A stretch of DNA of 7,276 bases, from positions 1 through 7,276 of the forward strand of contig CAJWNW010000080.1 of NCBI GenBank assembly GCA_913044085.1, given 5' to 3'. The position numbers and the translations under genes are program-made. The stretch is from an uncultured Flavobacteriaceae bacterium. Lineage in GTDB: Bacteria; Bacteroidota; Bacteroidia; Flavobacteriales; Flavobacteriaceae. Below are positions 6,857 through 7,276 of the stretch, one piece after another; position 1 is the first letter of the stretch; every line of letters begins with the position of its first letter. The notes under the pieces were generated by a model. It was not told the origin of the DNA. It did not search any database and saw only the letters and a list, made by a program, of their open reading frames with translations.

Positions 6857-7276
6857 TTATAAATCTTCTAATAAAATAAGGTATAAGTTTTTTGTACTAC
6901 TTCCATAGCTCATAAAATTAGTTTCATCATCAATTTTAAAATGTTTAATAGTTGTAATGTTTGAGGGGATTTTTTTCCTATTCTTTGCCTTAATTCCTTG
7001 AAGTCCTTGCCCAATGGTTTGTACAATTTGGCTTGTACTTGCAAAAACAATGAAGTTCTTCGGTAATTCTTTTAGTTTTTTTTCTGCAATTTGGTTGGAA
7101 GAAATAAGCAAAGAACCATCGTTGGCAATTAAGTATTCACAAGTTGTAAATAGAAAGTAGCCATCGTTTATGTTTTTTGTTGTTTGCCATTCAAAATTTT
7201 TGAACTTCTGTTTGAGTTTGGAATTTAAAATCAATGCTGTTTTGTCCTTCCAATTATTTTCTTCCAATATTTTTTG
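6857..7276 (-). CDS. LUD-domain (LutC/YkgG-type) protein, 5' end outside window
   Basis: The C-terminal 139 residues of a protein that is open to the right edge; the family is usually about 190-240 residues, so the N-terminus lies beyond base 7276. A TTG at 7267 could be read as a start, but the three codons before it are also open and would cut the domain short, so I treat the gene as partial. Recognisable are CEYLIANDGSLLISSNQ, which corresponds to the D/N-x-G-S/T strand-turn of LUD domains, then ELPKNFIVFASTSQIVQTI, a helix with GLQGIKAK, and a C-terminal NLYLILLEDL strand. In LutC-type proteins this fold goes with lactate oxidation, but no LutA or LutB partner is seen here. It sits directly before cdsA in one operon. 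Its function in this setting is unknown; the family call rests on pattern memory and is moderately sure. Confidence 0.75.
   Translation of the reverse strand, partial: QKILEENNWKDKTALILNSKLKQKFKNFEWQTTKNINDGYFLFTTCEYLIANDGSLLISSNQIAEKKLKELPKNFIVFASTSQIVQTIGQGLQGIKAKNRKKIPSNITTIKHFKIDDETNFMSYGSSTKNLYLILLEDL

Noticed and set aside
7265..7267. TTG 7267 as the true start of the LUD gene
   Set aside because: The frame is open to the window edge and LUD proteins are longer, so the gene most likely begins outside.
1..7276. Mobile element, CRISPR array, riboswitch, tRNA or defence system
   Set aside because: No direct repeats, terminal inverted repeats, transposase or RNA-like segments were seen; spacers are all under 150 bases and every long frame is a housekeeping family.

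Overview
The window looks like core chromosome of a low-GC member of the Bacteroidota, most likely the family Flavobacteriaceae. Three observations support this. All proteins resemble flavobacterial housekeeping families. Start codons lack Shine-Dalgarno sequences. The spacers contain -7 boxes close to the Bacteroidota form TAnnTTTG. I see no phage, transposon, CRISPR, rRNA or tRNA signal and no break in codon use. I found no evidence of an undescribed system; the points of interest are start-site choices, gene linkages and a few sequence oddities.

Layout. (1) Positions 1-1774, minus strand: a class I/II PLP-dependent aminotransferase followed by murB. They share a 4-base ATGA overlap, and murB runs off the left edge. 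(2) 1775-1917: a spacer holding an intrinsic terminator for the gene to its right and a probable promoter for the aminotransferase-murB unit. (3) 1918-2343, minus strand: a small secreted DUF1573 protein. (4) 2344-2489: a divergent spacer with candidate promoters on both strands and an 8-base-arm inverted repeat. (5) 2490-5120, plus strand: valS, valyl-tRNA synthetase. (6) 5123-7276, minus strand: a tightly packed operon reading LUD-domain protein (5' end outside the window), cdsA, psd, and a small acyl-CoA-binding-type protein. It meets valS tail to tail with only 2 bases between the stop codons.

How the genes fit together. CdsA makes CDP-diacylglycerol and Psd makes phosphatidylethanolamine from phosphatidylserine, so the right-hand operon covers two of the three steps from phosphatidic acid to PE. 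The middle enzyme, PS synthase, is not in the window. The acyl-CoA-binding-type protein at the end of the operon suggests a link to acyl-group handling, but that is inference. MurB (peptidoglycan precursor synthesis) and ValRS (translation) are essential housekeeping enzymes. The aminotransferase and the DUF1573 protein can be assigned to families but not to exact roles.
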